Below are positions 8,981 to 18,357 of a stretch of DNA of 64,000 nt, piece after piece (the first letter of the stretch is position 1; each line of letters starts with the position of its first letter). Origin of the DNA: G963663315 sp963668255. GTDB taxonomy: Bacteria > Pseudomonadota > Gammaproteobacteria > Arenicellales > Poriferihabitantaceae. The notes under the pieces were generated by a model. The model had not been told where the DNA came from, did no database searches, and saw only the letters and a list, made by a program, of their open reading frames with translations. A program made the position numbers and the translations under genes. The stretch is from contig OZ220708.1 of NCBI GenBank assembly GCA_965116595.1, positions 248,001 to 312,000 on the forward strand, in the 5' to 3' direction.

Positions 8981-10642
8981 GTGGCGCAGTACGTTTTTAC
9001 GATGAATGGAGTGGGCAAGGTTGTCCCACCTAAAAAACAGATTCTCAAGGATATTTACCTGAATTTCTTCCCTGGGGCGAAAATCGGTGTCCTGGGGTAC
9101 AACGGGGCAGGCAAATCCACCTTGTTGAAAATCATGGCCGGGGTGGATACCGACATCATTGGCGAAGCCCGTCCCCAACCTGACCTGAAAATCGGTTATC
9201 TGGCCCAGGAACCGGAACTGGACGAATCGAAGGACGTGCGCGGGGTCGTGGAAGAAGCTCTGTCCGAAGTCAAACAGGCGCTTGCGAGGCTCGATGCGGT
9301 TTATCTCGCTTACGCCGAGCCGGACGCGGATTTTGATGCGTTGGCGAAAGAACAGACCCGACTGGAAAACATCGTTCAGGCAGCGGATGGTCACAATCTG
9401 GAGCATAAATTTGAAATCTCGGCGGACGCGCTGCGCCTGCCCCCCTGGGAAGCGAGGGTCAGCACACTGTCCGGCGGTGAAAGGCGTCGTGTCGCGCTTT
9501 GCAGGCTGCTACTGTCCAATCCCGACATGCTGATTCTCGATGAGCCGACCAATCATCTGGACGCGGAATCGGTAGCGTGGCTGGAACGCTATCTCCATGA
9601 ATTCGAAGGAACCGTGATCGCCGTGACCCATGATCGCTATTTTCTCGACAATGTCGCGGGCTGGATTCTGGAACTGGATCGCGGACAGGGCATCCCCTGG
9701 CAGGGCAATTATTCATCCTGGCTTAAGCAAAAGGAAACCCGTCTGCAACAGGAACAGAAGTCGGAAACCGCGCGCATAAAAAGCATCAGGAACGAGCTTG
9801 AGTGGGTGCGTTCAAACCCGAAAGGACGTCACGCCAAAGCCAAAGCCCGAATCAGGCGGTTTGAAGAACTGAACTCGACTGATTATCAGACACGGGCAGA
9901 AACCAATGAAATCTATATTCCCCCCGGCCCGCGTCTTGGCGACCAGGTGATCGAAGCGAACAGCATCTCCAAATCCTGGGGCGACAATATTCTGTATCAG
10001 GATGTCAGCTTCAGTCTGCCCAAAGGCGGAATTGTCGGCATCATCGGCCCCAACGGAGCGGGAAAAACGACGTTATTCAGAATGATGACGGAGCAGGAAT
10101 CTCCCACCTCCGGCCACTTCAAAGTCGGCGAATCGGTAAAAATCAGCTATATCGATCAATCACGGGATTCGCTGGATAACGATAAAACGGTATTTGAGGA
10201 AATTTCCGGAAACCAGGACATCATGCTGGTCAATGGACACGAGGTGCATTCTCGGCGTTATGCAGGCCGCTTTAATTTCAAGGGCTCAGACCAGCAGAAA
10301 AAAGTCGGTCAACTGTCCGGCGGCGAAAGAAACCGGGTGCATCTCGCGAAACTGTTGGCCAGCGGCGGTAATTTGTTATTGCTGGATGAACCGACCAATG
10401 ACCTGGACGTGGAAACCCTGCGGGCGCTGGAAGAAGCCATTCTGGATTTTCCCGGATGCGCGGCGATCATCTCGCATGACCGCTGGTTCCTGGACCGAAT
10501 CGCCACCCATATCCTGGCATTCGAGGGAAACTCACAGGTTACCTGGTTTGACGGGAACTATCACGATTATGAAGATGACTACAAACGTCGTTTTGGTGAC
10601 ACCGTCAAGCCCGAGAGAATAAAATACAAAAGACTAAAATGA
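8981..10642 (+). CDS. ettA: Energy-dependent translational throttle protein EttA (ABC-F)
   Basis: A 553-residue ABC-F protein with two nucleotide-binding domains and no membrane segments. Walker A motifs are GYNGAGKST and GPNGAGKTT; ABC signatures are LSGGERRRVAL and LSGGERNRVHL; Walker B motifs are MLILDEPTNHLDAE and LLLLDEPTNDLDVE. The 'arm' insertion in the first domain and the C-terminal PERIKYKRLK match EttA. It binds the ribosomal E site and gates entry into elongation according to ADP/ATP ratio. The start is GTG; no in-frame ATG precedes the first domain. It is divergent from the cytochrome c' gene. Confidence 0.96.
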   Translation: MAQYVFTMNGVGKVVPPKKQILKDIYLNFFPGAKIGVLGYNGAGKSTLLKIMAGVDTDIIGEARPQPDLKIGYLAQEPELDESKDVRGVVEEALSEVKQALARLDAVYLAYAEPDADFDALAKEQTRLENIVQAADGHNLEHKFEISADALRLPPWEARVSTLSGGERRRVALCRLLLSNPDMLILDEPTNHLDAESVAWLERYLHEFEGTVIAVTHDRYFLDNVAGWILELDRGQGIPWQGNYSSWLKQKETRLQQEQKSETARIKSIRNELEWVRSNPKGRHAKAKARIRRFEELNSTDYQTRAETNEIYIPPGPRLGDQVIEANSISKSWGDNILYQDVSFSLPKGGIVGIIGPNGAGKTTLFRMMTEQESPTSGHFKVGESVKISYIDQSRDSLDNDKTVFEEISGNQDIMLVNGHEVHSRRYAGRFNFKGSDQQKKVGQLSGGERNRVHLAKLLASGGNLLLLDEPTNDLDVETLRALEEAILDFPGCAAIISHDRWFLDRIATHILAFEGNSQVTWFDGNYHDYEDDYKRRFGDTVKPERIKYKRLK

Positions 10643-10746
10643 ATCCGCTATTACTGCCCTCCACCCGGACATTATTTTGATCAACATCGCACGGGTGAGA
10701 TTGCCGCCATACAATATATACATTGAATATCCCCGGTTATTTATTT

Positions 10747-11442
10747 TCACTGCTTGACCGTATCAGCGGTCTGATTGAACAGGATTCGCCGTTCCTCTTC
10801 CGTAGGTGGCTCTGATCGACGATATTCCTTGCCAATTTCGATTCCCTTTTGCACAGCAGACCGCTCTTTTATCAAGGTACGCCATAAGGTTACGTTCGGA
10901 AACGGTTCAAGAGACTCGCCCATTGCATTGGCAATCAATATCCATGGCCAGCAAATCATGTCTGCGATGGTAAATTCATCACCAACAATATAATCCCTCC
11001 CTTCGAGACGGCGCTCCAAAACCCCTATGCATCGGTTGTACTCGTTTTTATATCGGTTAAAACTGTACTTCTGGTCATTTGGCGCGTAGCTGGAAAAATG
11101 ACTGTGTTGCCCCGCCATGGGACCCAGGCCGCCGACCTGCCAGAACACCCACTCCAGGACTTCCTTCTTAAGGACAGGGTCTGCTGGCATGAACTGTCCG
11201 TATTTTTCGGCCAGGTAGATCATGATCGCGCCAGACTCGAACACGGATACGGGGTCACCATCCACATCATGGTCTACAATCGCTGGTATCCGGTTATTCG
11301 GACTGATAGCCAGAAATTCCGGGGTGAACTGTTCCCCTTTGGAAATGCTCACTGGAATCATCTTGTAAGGCACACCCAACTCTTCGAGCAAAATTGAAAC
11401 CTTCCAGCCATTAGGTGTAGGCCAATAATAAAAGTCAATCAT
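10747..11442 (-). CDS. Glutathione S-transferase family protein (YfcG/Nu-like)
   Basis: A 231-residue GST with a thioredoxin-like N-terminal domain (IDFYYWPTPNGWKVSILLEELG, residues 2-23) and the FESGAIMIYLAEKYG glutathione-binding motif. The all-helical C-terminal domain contains YIVGDEFTIADMICWPW, the conserved N-capping box. The TPNGWK motif and the NNRIPAIVDHD loop are typical of YfcG/YghU-like enzymes, which act as disulfide-bond reductases using glutathione. It is followed, 44 bases away on the same strand, by the CoA-transferase gene upstream of it, so the two may be co-transcribed. Confidence 0.87.
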   Translation of the reverse strand: MIDFYYWPTPNGWKVSILLEELGVPYKMIPVSISKGEQFTPEFLAISPNNRIPAIVDHDVDGDPVSVFESGAIMIYLAEKYGQFMPADPVLKKEVLEWVFWQVGGLGPMAGQHSHFSSYAPNDQKYSFNRYKNEYNRCIGVLERRLEGRDYIVGDEFTIADMICWPWILIANAMGESLEPFPNVTLWRTLIKERSAVQKGIEIGKEYRRSEPPTEEERRILFNQTADTVKQ

Positions 11443-11485
11443 TATTCAATTCCCCGGTTTATGGATCGCAACTCATTTTATTGCA

Positions 11486-12676
11486 TTAAGATGCACCAAT
11501 GGCAGCGCCACGGTCAAGCAGTACACGTACCTCTTCACCCGACATCCCCGCTTCCATCAGCGCTTCCGATGTATGTCCACCCAGTATTGGACCGCCCGTG
11601 CGTTGTTCCGCAGGAGTACCCTCAAATCTGGCTGGCGTACGAGTCTGACGCAACCTGCCTGCCTGGGGGTGATCGTTTTCGATAATCAGCGCATTGGCCG
11701 CCACCTGGGGGTGGTTGATCATTTCCCGACGGGACAATACCGGCGCACACGGTACGTCAAACTCATTAAAGCGTTTTACCCATTGCGCATTGGTACGGGT
11801 GCGCAATGCCTCCTGGGTCAACTCCAGACGTTCTGTTTTATACACTTCCAGACCTTCAGAAGTCATAAATCGCTCATCCGCAGTCCACTCTGGCCGTTCA
11901 CATGCATCAGCCAGTTTCTCCCAGTCAACCCGTCGAAAAGCAGCTACGGATATAAAACCATCAGCAGTTTCATAAATAAGATCGATGTAACTCTGTGCAG
12001 TCTCCGTCGGTAACTCGTCACCGACAAAAGTATGGCCGCCCATATCCGAAGACCACAAAAAATGAATGACTGTGTCCAGCATACTGAGGCGGATATGCTG
12101 GCCTTTCCCGGTCTTTTCCCGCGAGTACAATGCAGCACAGATAGCCTGGGCGACAGTAAAACCAGTGAGCTTGTCAGGCAAAATTGTTCTGATCAGCGCA
12201 GGACGACCGTCACGCGCATTAGCCTGTACAGTGGTCAAACCGGAAAGTGACTGCACCAATGGATCGAACACCGGTTTATGCGCGTAAGGTCCTGATTCCC
12301 CAAAACCACAGATTGAAGCGTAAATAACATCCGGCTTTACAGCCTTGGCTTGCTCATAACCAATCTTCAAACGATCAGCGACACCGGGACGAAAATTCTG
12401 CATAATGACATCTGCGTATGCAAACAAACGCAAAAGCGCCTCCCTGGCGCCTTCTTTTTTAAGGTCCAGTACCACCGAACGCTTATTTCGATTGTTGTTT
12501 AAAAACGAAGAGGAGAATCCGCCCCGTCGGGTGGCTGCCGCTCTTGAGTCATCTCCTCGTGGCGATTCCACCTTGATTACATCCGCTCCCTGATCGGCCA
12601 GGATCATAGCGCCAAGAGGGCCGGAAATCATGTTGGTCAATTCGATGACACGAACCCCGTTGAGTGGGCCAGGCAT
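11486..12676 (-). CDS. CaiB/BaiF-type CoA-transferase
   Basis: A 396-residue class III CoA-transferase. Seen: GVRVIELTNMISGPLGAMILADQGADVIKVESP at the N-terminus, RNKRSVVLDLK, the ADVIMQNFRPGVADRLKIGYE segment, VIYASICGFGESGPY and, further on, DPLVQSLSGL. These define the CaiB/BaiF fold, an interlocked dimer that moves CoA between acyl groups through a catalytic Asp. The acid substrate cannot be inferred; carnitine, formate/oxalate and 2-methylacyl enzymes share these motifs. The adjacent GST gene downstream may act in the same catabolic route. N-terminal start is supported by the motif beginning at residue 6. Confidence 0.9.
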   Translation of the reverse strand: MPGPLNGVRVIELTNMISGPLGAMILADQGADVIKVESPRGDDSRAAATRRGGFSSSFLNNNRNKRSVVLDLKKEGAREALLRLFAYADVIMQNFRPGVADRLKIGYEQAKAVKPDVIYASICGFGESGPYAHKPVFDPLVQSLSGLTTVQANARDGRPALIRTILPDKLTGFTVAQAICAALYSREKTGKGQHIRLSMLDTVIHFLWSSDMGGHTFVGDELPTETAQSYIDLIYETADGFISVAAFRRVDWEKLADACERPEWTADERFMTSEGLEVYKTERLELTQEALRTRTNAQWVKRFNEFDVPCAPVLSRREMINHPQVAANALIIENDHPQAGRLRQTRTPARFEGTPAEQRTGGPILGGHTSEALMEAGMSGEEVRVLLDRGAAIGAS

Positions 12677-12694
12677 AATGATCAGCTCTGGATG

Positions 12695-13336
12695 CTATCG
12701 ATCATGATCAACCCTGGCAACGAAGAATCCCGCCACCGTCACGGCAGGAAATAACCCTTCCAGAAGTTCCTTGCATGCCGAATAATGTGCGCCAGAGGTC
12801 AGGACGTCGTCCAGCAGAATCACCAGGGGTCCCGGCCTGTAGCCGGTATCCTGGATATTCAACCTGAAATTTTCTTTCAATTGCTCCTTTGTTGGTCTCA
12901 TCCGGGACAAATGCGAAGCCTGCACCGAATTTTTTATCACGAATAACTCAAACACATCCACAGGGGCAAGTCCTGCGGCCATAAGATTACAGATTTGCAC
13001 CATCCGGTCATCGTAATCCGGATCTCCGGGTTTTTTAGAAGGCGGCACAGGTATCAGAGTGATTTTCCTGTCTGGAAATAGTTTCCGCAACGACATAGTC
13101 AATATAGACGATATCCGTGTTATGGCTTCCCTCTTGTCTTGCCAGGCGCCCGGATTCGAGTACCGGGTGCCGGGTTCTCTTTTCAGATCAAGAACAATCC
13201 GATTCAGGCCGAGACCCTCAAAACCCTCTCCAGAGTGATAATGACCGAGACAATAACACCGGTCTGACCTGTCCAGATAATGATAATCTCCGGTTTGCTC
13301 CGGACTGATCCGGGTTAACTCGACTTGTTCGTCCAT
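12695..13336 (-). CDS. Phosphoribosyltransferase-fold protein
   Basis: A 213-residue protein with a type I PRTase signature, VILLDDVLTSGAHYSACKELL (about residues 170-190), where the DD pair and TSG bind PRPP. An upstream segment ITLIPVPPSKKPGDPDYDDRM resembles the PVP..... loop of ComF/amidophosphoribosyltransferase-like proteins. There is no N-terminal zinc ribbon of ComF type, but the first 35 residues include a CYCLGHYH segment. The substrate is unknown. It sits 18 bases upstream of the CoA-transferase on the same strand. Proteins of this kind are often annotated only as hypothetical phosphoribosyltransferases. Confidence 0.65.
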   Translation of the reverse strand: MDEQVELTRISPEQTGDYHYLDRSDRCYCLGHYHSGEGFEGLGLNRIVLDLKREPGTRYSNPGAWQDKREAITRISSILTMSLRKLFPDRKITLIPVPPSKKPGDPDYDDRMVQICNLMAAGLAPVDVFELFVIKNSVQASHLSRMRPTKEQLKENFRLNIQDTGYRPGPLVILLDDVLTSGAHYSACKELLEGLFPAVTVAGFFVARVDHDR

Positions 13337-13509
13337 TATCCTTCCCGGACACTCACTGCCATGTGCTCAAAGTTTATTGCCCAACCTGTTTTCAAGAGGA
13401 GCCGTTATAACACTTCAGATACCGGCGGTAAACCGCGTTGAGTATCCTGCTCCTGCTCTATAATCATTATAAATAGATACCCCGCAACAGTTCAACACCG
13501 AAACCAGCC

Positions 13510-14013
13510 ATGAAAATCACCGGGTTTCCCCCGATAGCGCCGGACAGGCCGCGCATCCTGATCTTAGGCTCAATGCCCAGCAATGAATCACTGCGTCAAC
13601 AACAATATTATGCACATCCGCGTAACGCTTTCTGGAAAATCATGGGTCAATTTCTTGGTTTTGAAGCCAGCCTGGACTATCAGCAACGCACCATGATTCT
13701 AAAACAACACCATATCGCGTTATGGGATGTACTGAAGCGATGCGAAAGACAAGGCAGCCTGGACAGTGCTATCAACCGAGCCAGCGAGGAAGCCAATGAT
13801 CTTGCCGGATTTTTATGGGACCATGACAGTATCAAAGCAGTACTGTTTAACGGGGAAAAATCCGAAACATCCTTCAACCGCCATATTCGGCCGAAATTGC
13901 ACCACTCGCGTGCCGCTGATACCCGATTTGTGAGGCTGCCGTCCAGCAGTCCGGCAAACGCACAACTGAAATTCGAGGAAAAATGTGCAATATGGCATCA
14001 GGCGCTAGAGTAG
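13510..14013 (+). CDS. DNA-deoxyinosine (hypoxanthine) glycosylase, UDG superfamily
   Basis: A 167-residue protein beginning with a GFPPIAPDRPRILILGSMPSNESL segment, then QQYYAHPRNAFWKIMG. The GSMPS motif and HPRNAFW are the signature of the family-6 UDG-like hypoxanthine-DNA glycosylases. The enzyme removes deaminated adenine (hypoxanthine) from DNA, starting base-excision repair. The C-terminal VRLPSSSPAN motif is the second active-site loop. It lies convergent with def, 13 bases apart. Confidence 0.83.
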   Translation: MKITGFPPIAPDRPRILILGSMPSNESLRQQQYYAHPRNAFWKIMGQFLGFEASLDYQQRTMILKQHHIALWDVLKRCERQGSLDSAINRASEEANDLAGFLWDHDSIKAVLFNGEKSETSFNRHIRPKLHHSRAADTRFVRLPSSSPANAQLKFEEKCAIWHQALE

Positions 14014-14026
14014 GGACAACCGCCCG

Positions 14027-14587
14027 TCAATCCGACAACTCGTTGACCCCTTGCGGTTGAATAAATCGTAAAAACTCCTCCTCAAACATGAGCAATCTGG
14101 AATCTGCAATACGATCAATAAACAGCAAACCATCAAGATGATCGAGTTCATGCTGGCAAACGGTGGCATGGAATCCATTGAACTCAATCACCTGGGCGGC
14201 CCCGTCCATGTCGGTATAATTTAACCGTAACGACTGCGGACGTTTCACGAAACCGCGTAGTCCGGGAACGGACAGACAGCCCTCCCAATATCCTTCGAGT
14301 TGCGTCTCAGCCGAAATGGTCATCCTGGGGTTGATGCACACCGTAAGCGGAATTGCCTCGAAATTGCCGTATCGATTTTCTCCTTCGGGCATGTTCAAAA
14401 TAGCGACTCGCAAACTGATCCCCACTTGTGGCGCAGCCAGCCCGATCCCTCCCGCATCATCGAGTGTCTCAATCATGTCATCGATAAGGCGGCATAATTC
14501 CGGAGATTTAATTTCATTATCCAGCACCGGGTGGGCTTTTTGTCGTAAAACAGGGTGCCCCATCCGAATAATTTCTCGTATCGCCAT
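14027..14587 (-). CDS. def: Peptide deformylase
   Basis: A 186-residue metalloenzyme that removes the formyl group from the N-terminal Met of new proteins. All three family motifs are present: GIGLAAPQVG (motif 1), EGCLSVPGL (motif 2, metal Cys) and QHELDHLDG (motif 3, two metal His and the catalytic Glu). The first residues MAIREIIRMGHPVLRQKA are also typical. Position next to a permease, not to fmt, suggests that this may be a second deformylase copy; the window cannot show this. The start is 2 bases from the upstream permease stop, implying co-transcription. Confidence 0.96.
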   Translation of the reverse strand: MAIREIIRMGHPVLRQKAHPVLDNEIKSPELCRLIDDMIETLDDAGGIGLAAPQVGISLRVAILNMPEGENRYGNFEAIPLTVCINPRMTISAETQLEGYWEGCLSVPGLRGFVKRPQSLRLNYTDMDGAAQVIEFNGFHATVCQHELDHLDGLLFIDRIADSRLLMFEEEFLRFIQPQGVNELSD

Positions 14588-14589
14588 AT

Positions 14590-16383
14590 TTAACTTTCCT
14601 CTCCAATTACCTGATTATTTTCCCCGCTGCGAACGGGTTTCGGAGCATCCACGCGGACGGTTACGATATCCGTGTCATGGTATTGCTGATGCAGAACCGA
14701 AGACGCGACATGCCGCAACAGACGAAGCGATATCTCCTTTTCCACGGGAGGGGCTTCAACGGTTTGCTCACTAAGCAGCGCTATTTGATCCTGCAGGTTT
14801 CCTTCCCCGGTTGCAGCCACGAATTCAAGCACGGCCCCACCGTCTTCCTTGTGTGCAACCAGACTCAACCTCCGGGACTCATTGCCCCTGGTGGCTTCAC
14901 CTTTTTGCAGGAGCGTCAGAAGCGTCTCCTCGCTGGCTATGTCAAGCCGGGTCATCATCGCCTGATCCCAGCTGTTTCGGGATGCGAATCCTTCCAGGAA
15001 CTCCCTGATTTTCGGTAGCGCCGAAGTATCCAGTTCCGTCTCAATCCGGCTGCTCCGGGATGCTCCCAGCTTCTGGAACATCGTCAGAACGATCGCTGTA
15101 AGACCGCCGGATGTAATTCCATTTTGCAGGAATCCTCCAGCGAATTCCGAGAAAAATTCGGGGAAAATGGATTGGGTTTCGAACCCGAATCCGATCCAGA
15201 ACGAGACCCCGGCAATCAGGCCAGTACGATAGTTGATCCCGTCCTGGATGACCATTTTCATACCGAGTATGAAGATCAGCGACAGGATCACGGTGACATA
15301 AGCCGCAACCACCTGATCCGGAATAGCCAGGATGACCGCGAGCGCCTTGGGGAGAAATGCCAGCACAATGAATAACGCGCCAGTAGCGATACCAACGCTG
15401 CGCGCTCCAACCCCGGTCAGCTCGACTACTGCAATGCTGGTCGAATAAGTCGTATTCGGTACCGTCCCGGCCAGGCCGGACAACAGATTACCCACCCCAT
15501 CTGCCCCTACGGCGCCCTGTACCGCCCGAAAGTCCACTGCCCGGGGCTTACGCCAGGACACGTGCTGGATGGCGATAGAATCACCGACCGTTTCTACAGC
15601 GCCGACCAGGGTGACGAACACGAATGCGGGGAGCAATGTCCAGAAAACCGGTCCGAAACTCAAATCCAGACCAGGCCAACTGCCATCCGGCAAGCCGACC
15701 CATGAGGCGTTGGTCACGAGGTCGAAATTGTAAATGCCGAAATACGCGGCGACTATTGAACCGATCACGACGCCAATGACCGGTACCCAGAGCCTTAACT
15801 GCCCCTTGGCCTTCAGCGCCATACCGACAATGACAACCATGGTAACCAGGGCAGTCACCGGCACGGCAGCCTCCGGCGCGCCTTCTGGTACGGTGTTCAA
15901 CATATCGAAGAGGATCGGCATCACCGTAACGGGTATCAGCATCAGTACCGTTCCGGCGACGGTCGGGGTCAGAACCTGCCGGAACAACGAGAGTCGCGTC
16001 GCAAGCATGAACTGGAAGAACGAGGAAATGACTACCAGAGTGGCCAGCATCGCTGGGCCGCCTTCGGCAATAGCCGTGATACAGACTGCGATAAATGCTC
16101 CCGATGTTCCCATCATGAGTACATAACCGGCGCCAAACCGGCCAAGCCGGGCCGCCTGCAACACAGTGGTCAAGCCTGCAACTATGACGGCGGCAAACAC
16201 AGCCCATGACAGGAAAAGCTCACTCCCACCTGCCGCCCGGATTACGATCGCAGGCGTCAACACCACGCCCGCTACGGTGATAGCGGCAAGTTGAAAACCG
16301 AGACCCAGGGAGAGTGCCTTCGGAGGATTTTCGTCGGGTTGATAGCGAACGCTTGAACGCACGCCGGAATCGTCAGGTGTCAT
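14590..16383 (-). CDS. Nucleobase:cation symporter-2 family permease with C-terminal RsbW-like domain
   Basis: A 597-residue protein. Residues about 25-450 carry the 12-14 hydrophobic segments of xanthine/uracil permeases, with GTVPNTTYSTSIAVVELTGVGARSVG as the conserved NCS2 loop and a VETVGDSIAIQ segment (the family's conserved Glu-containing stretch). Residues about 460-595 form an extra soluble domain: LDIASEETLLTLL resembles the first helix of an anti-sigma-factor-type ATPase (HATPase_c_2) and AVLEFVAATGEGNLQDQIALL its later part, but the usual Asn box is missing. The transport domain should take up a purine or pyrimidine by proton symport. The extra domain may sense nucleotide state; this is inference. 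Confidence 0.83.
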   Translation of the reverse strand: MTPDDSGVRSSVRYQPDENPPKALSLGLGFQLAAITVAGVVLTPAIVIRAAGGSELFLSWAVFAAVIVAGLTTVLQAARLGRFGAGYVLMMGTSGAFIAVCITAIAEGGPAMLATLVVISSFFQFMLATRLSLFRQVLTPTVAGTVLMLIPVTVMPILFDMLNTVPEGAPEAAVPVTALVTMVVIVGMALKAKGQLRLWVPVIGVVIGSIVAAYFGIYNFDLVTNASWVGLPDGSWPGLDLSFGPVFWTLLPAFVFVTLVGAVETVGDSIAIQHVSWRKPRAVDFRAVQGAVGADGVGNLLSGLAGTVPNTTYSTSIAVVELTGVGARSVGIATGALFIVLAFLPKALAVILAIPDQVVAAYVTVILSLIFILGMKMVIQDGINYRTGLIAGVSFWIGFGFETQSIFPEFFSEFAGGFLQNGITSGGLTAIVLTMFQKLGASRSSRIETELDTSALPKIREFLEGFASRNSWDQAMMTRLDIASEETLLTLLQKGEATRGNESRRLSLVAHKEDGGAVLEFVAATGEGNLQDQIALLSEQTVEAPPVEKEISLRLLRHVASSVLHQQYHDTDIVTVRVDAPKPVRSGENNQVIGEES

Positions 16384-16489
16384 TAAATCAAGTATAAGGT
16401 GGCAGGAATATCATGACAAGTGATCGTTTTAATCGGGAACAGATATTAACATGTTAACTGGCACAACAAGGCCCGACCAGATGAGATTG

Positions 16490-17524
16490 TCAGGGGATCC
16501 TGTACGCTGCTTCCACACTGCCATCAGCCCGAATAACCACATCGATATCATCGTCCCCAACCGGATCTTTTTTCCCGGTGACACGGTCATAGCCCCATTC
16601 CGATTGCCCTTCGTCATCGCCTCGATCAGTCCGTAGCATCCTTTCAATATCGACACCGGCATCCAGGTAACGTTCAGCCGTAATTGCCCTCGGGTGTGCA
16701 TACTTATGACCGGCCGGAAAGATTACCCAGTCCGGGGATACGGCCTTGATAAACGCCGTTGAACTCGCGTTGTCCGCTCCGTGATGGGGCGCGATGAGCA
16801 CATCTGAGTCAATCGGTATGACGGCTGAGTTGTCTACCATGAATTTCTCGGTCGCGATAATTGAGTCGTTGAGATCGCCAATGTGCCGCCCGACCGCATC
16901 CCCGGTAAAAAGGATGGACCTGCCCTTGAACATGAGCCTGACCACGATGCTGCCAGCATTCCGGCGCTCGCTCCGGCTCAATTTCCCCCATTCTTCCGGG
17001 GGTTGTGCAAAGCCTGCGACCATCGTTACAAACGCCTCACCGAAACGATAGGTGGTTCCTGGAGGGAATTCGAACTTACTCAGGTCAATTACGAGAGAAT
17101 CACCCTGCTCTTCCGCAGCCCTGATAGCAGCGTCCGCCGTCTGCCAGGTGCCGGTATCCCGCGGATAACCTGATCGAATGATCTTCCTTACAATGTAACG
17201 GCCCAAAATCTCATCGACTGCCGCAAGGTGATCTGCGTCAGTGTGGCTTATCACCATAAGATCAATTTCTTCGCCTTCCGGAACAACGGATGTCACCCCT
17301 GCAAAGGCTATTGCTCCACCGTCATTCCAATGCCCTGCATCATAAATCATGTAGAAACCACCAGGCATACGGACGACAGCCGCATGTCCTGATCCCACAT
17401 CGATAATTCTAACCAGAACATCCCCGTCTTTCGGATTCAGCGATGACGCTATCTCCCCGGCGACCGTCGGAGCAGTAATCCAGGCCATGATGACTACTGC
17501 GATTGTCAGGCACTTCGTCATCAT
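16490..17524 (-). CDS. ComEC-like metallo-beta-lactamase-fold hydrolase, exported
   Basis: An exported 344-residue protein (signal segment MMTKCLTIAVVIMAWITAPTVAG). The metal-binding motif VISHTDADHLAAVDEI and later FTGDAVGRH and IAPHHGADNAS are those of the ComEC/Rec2 C-terminal metallo-beta-lactamase domain, but the membrane channel part of ComEC is absent. The stretch VRIIDVGSGHAAVVRMPGGFYMIYDAG is the family's first strand pair. ATG at 17524 was chosen because GGAG lies 8 bases before it; the frame extends upstream to 17569. It follows the Anbu operon on the same strand, 69 bases downstream. Substrate unknown; phosphodiester or nuclease activity is possible. Confidence 0.8.
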   Translation of the reverse strand: MMTKCLTIAVVIMAWITAPTVAGEIASSLNPKDGDVLVRIIDVGSGHAAVVRMPGGFYMIYDAGHWNDGGAIAFAGVTSVVPEGEEIDLMVISHTDADHLAAVDEILGRYIVRKIIRSGYPRDTGTWQTADAAIRAAEEQGDSLVIDLSKFEFPPGTTYRFGEAFVTMVAGFAQPPEEWGKLSRSERRNAGSIVVRLMFKGRSILFTGDAVGRHIGDLNDSIIATEKFMVDNSAVIPIDSDVLIAPHHGADNASSTAFIKAVSPDWVIFPAGHKYAHPRAITAERYLDAGVDIERMLRTDRGDDEGQSEWGYDRVTGKKDPVGDDDIDVVIRADGSVEAAYRIP

Positions 17525-17593
17525 TTTTGTTCTCCATCTATTGCTGAGTATTTTACTACTCATAAACACTGCAACTCCCTGCCTGGATCCCGG

Positions 17594-18340
17594 TCAGTTC
17601 TCAGGTTTCTCGATCATGAATTGCGGCAGGGACTGGAAGGCGCTTTTCAAGGCCGCTCCCCAGGACCTGGAAATCGCCTGGTAATAGGGATGATCCGCAT
17701 TGATTCTCTGCTGATTCCCCGTTTGGAGGGAGTCCGTTTCATAGATGTGCATGTCCAGGGGCAATCCCACCGACAGGTTCGATTTCAGGGTTGAATCGAA
17801 CGAGAGCATTAACAGTTTGGCAGCGTCCCCGAACTCCATATCAGGGTCGTAAGCACGTACGAGAATAGGTTTCCCGTATTTTGTTTCGCCGATCTGGAAG
17901 AAGGGCGTATCGGATGAGGCCTCGACAAAGTTCCCCTCCGGGTAAACCATGAACATGGTCGGGCGGCTTCCGGCAATCTGACCGCCCACGATGAAGGTTG
18001 CATTGAAGCTGGAATCTGCCGTCTGGCCTTCGCTCACATTGTCCAAAATAGCCTCCTGAAGCGTCTTTCCCACCAGTTTTGCAACCTGGAACATGGTCGG
18101 AACCTCGAGGATCGAGGGCATCCGCTCCTCCGGTGTTTTGGTACGTTCATTCAGCAGGCTGATAACCGACTGCGTGGTCGCCAGATTCCCGGCGGAAAGA
18201 ACTGTAATGACGCGGCTTCCCGGTTTTTCCCAGATATTCATTTTCTTGAAAACCAAAACATTGTCTACACCTGCATTGGTACGGGTGTCAGACATGAACA
18301 CCAGGCCCTTTTTGATGCGTATGCCGATACAGTATGTCAT
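17594..18340 (-). CDS. Anbu-type proteasome-like peptidase (Ntn hydrolase)
   Basis: A 248-residue protein starting MTYCIGIRIKKGLVFMSDTRTNAG; removal of Met would expose Thr2 as the N-terminal nucleophile. The following SDTRTNAGVDNV and VITVLSAGNLATTQSVISLL match the bacterial Anbu family, an ancestral relative of HslV and 20S proteasome beta subunits. The three genes upstream (transglutaminase, alpha-E, ATP-grasp) form the known Anbu gene set. Anbu assembles into open helical or ring oligomers; natural substrates are not known, and a link to glutamylation or peptide-like products has been proposed from the ATP-grasp neighbour. Confidence 0.88.
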   Translation of the reverse strand: MTYCIGIRIKKGLVFMSDTRTNAGVDNVLVFKKMNIWEKPGSRVITVLSAGNLATTQSVISLLNERTKTPEERMPSILEVPTMFQVAKLVGKTLQEAILDNVSEGQTADSSFNATFIVGGQIAGSRPTMFMVYPEGNFVEASSDTPFFQIGETKYGKPILVRAYDPDMEFGDAAKLLMLSFDSTLKSNLSVGLPLDMHIYETDSLQTGNQQRINADHPYYQAISRSWGAALKSAFQSLPQFMIEKPEN

Positions 18341-18357
18341 GATGGATCGAAATGGAG

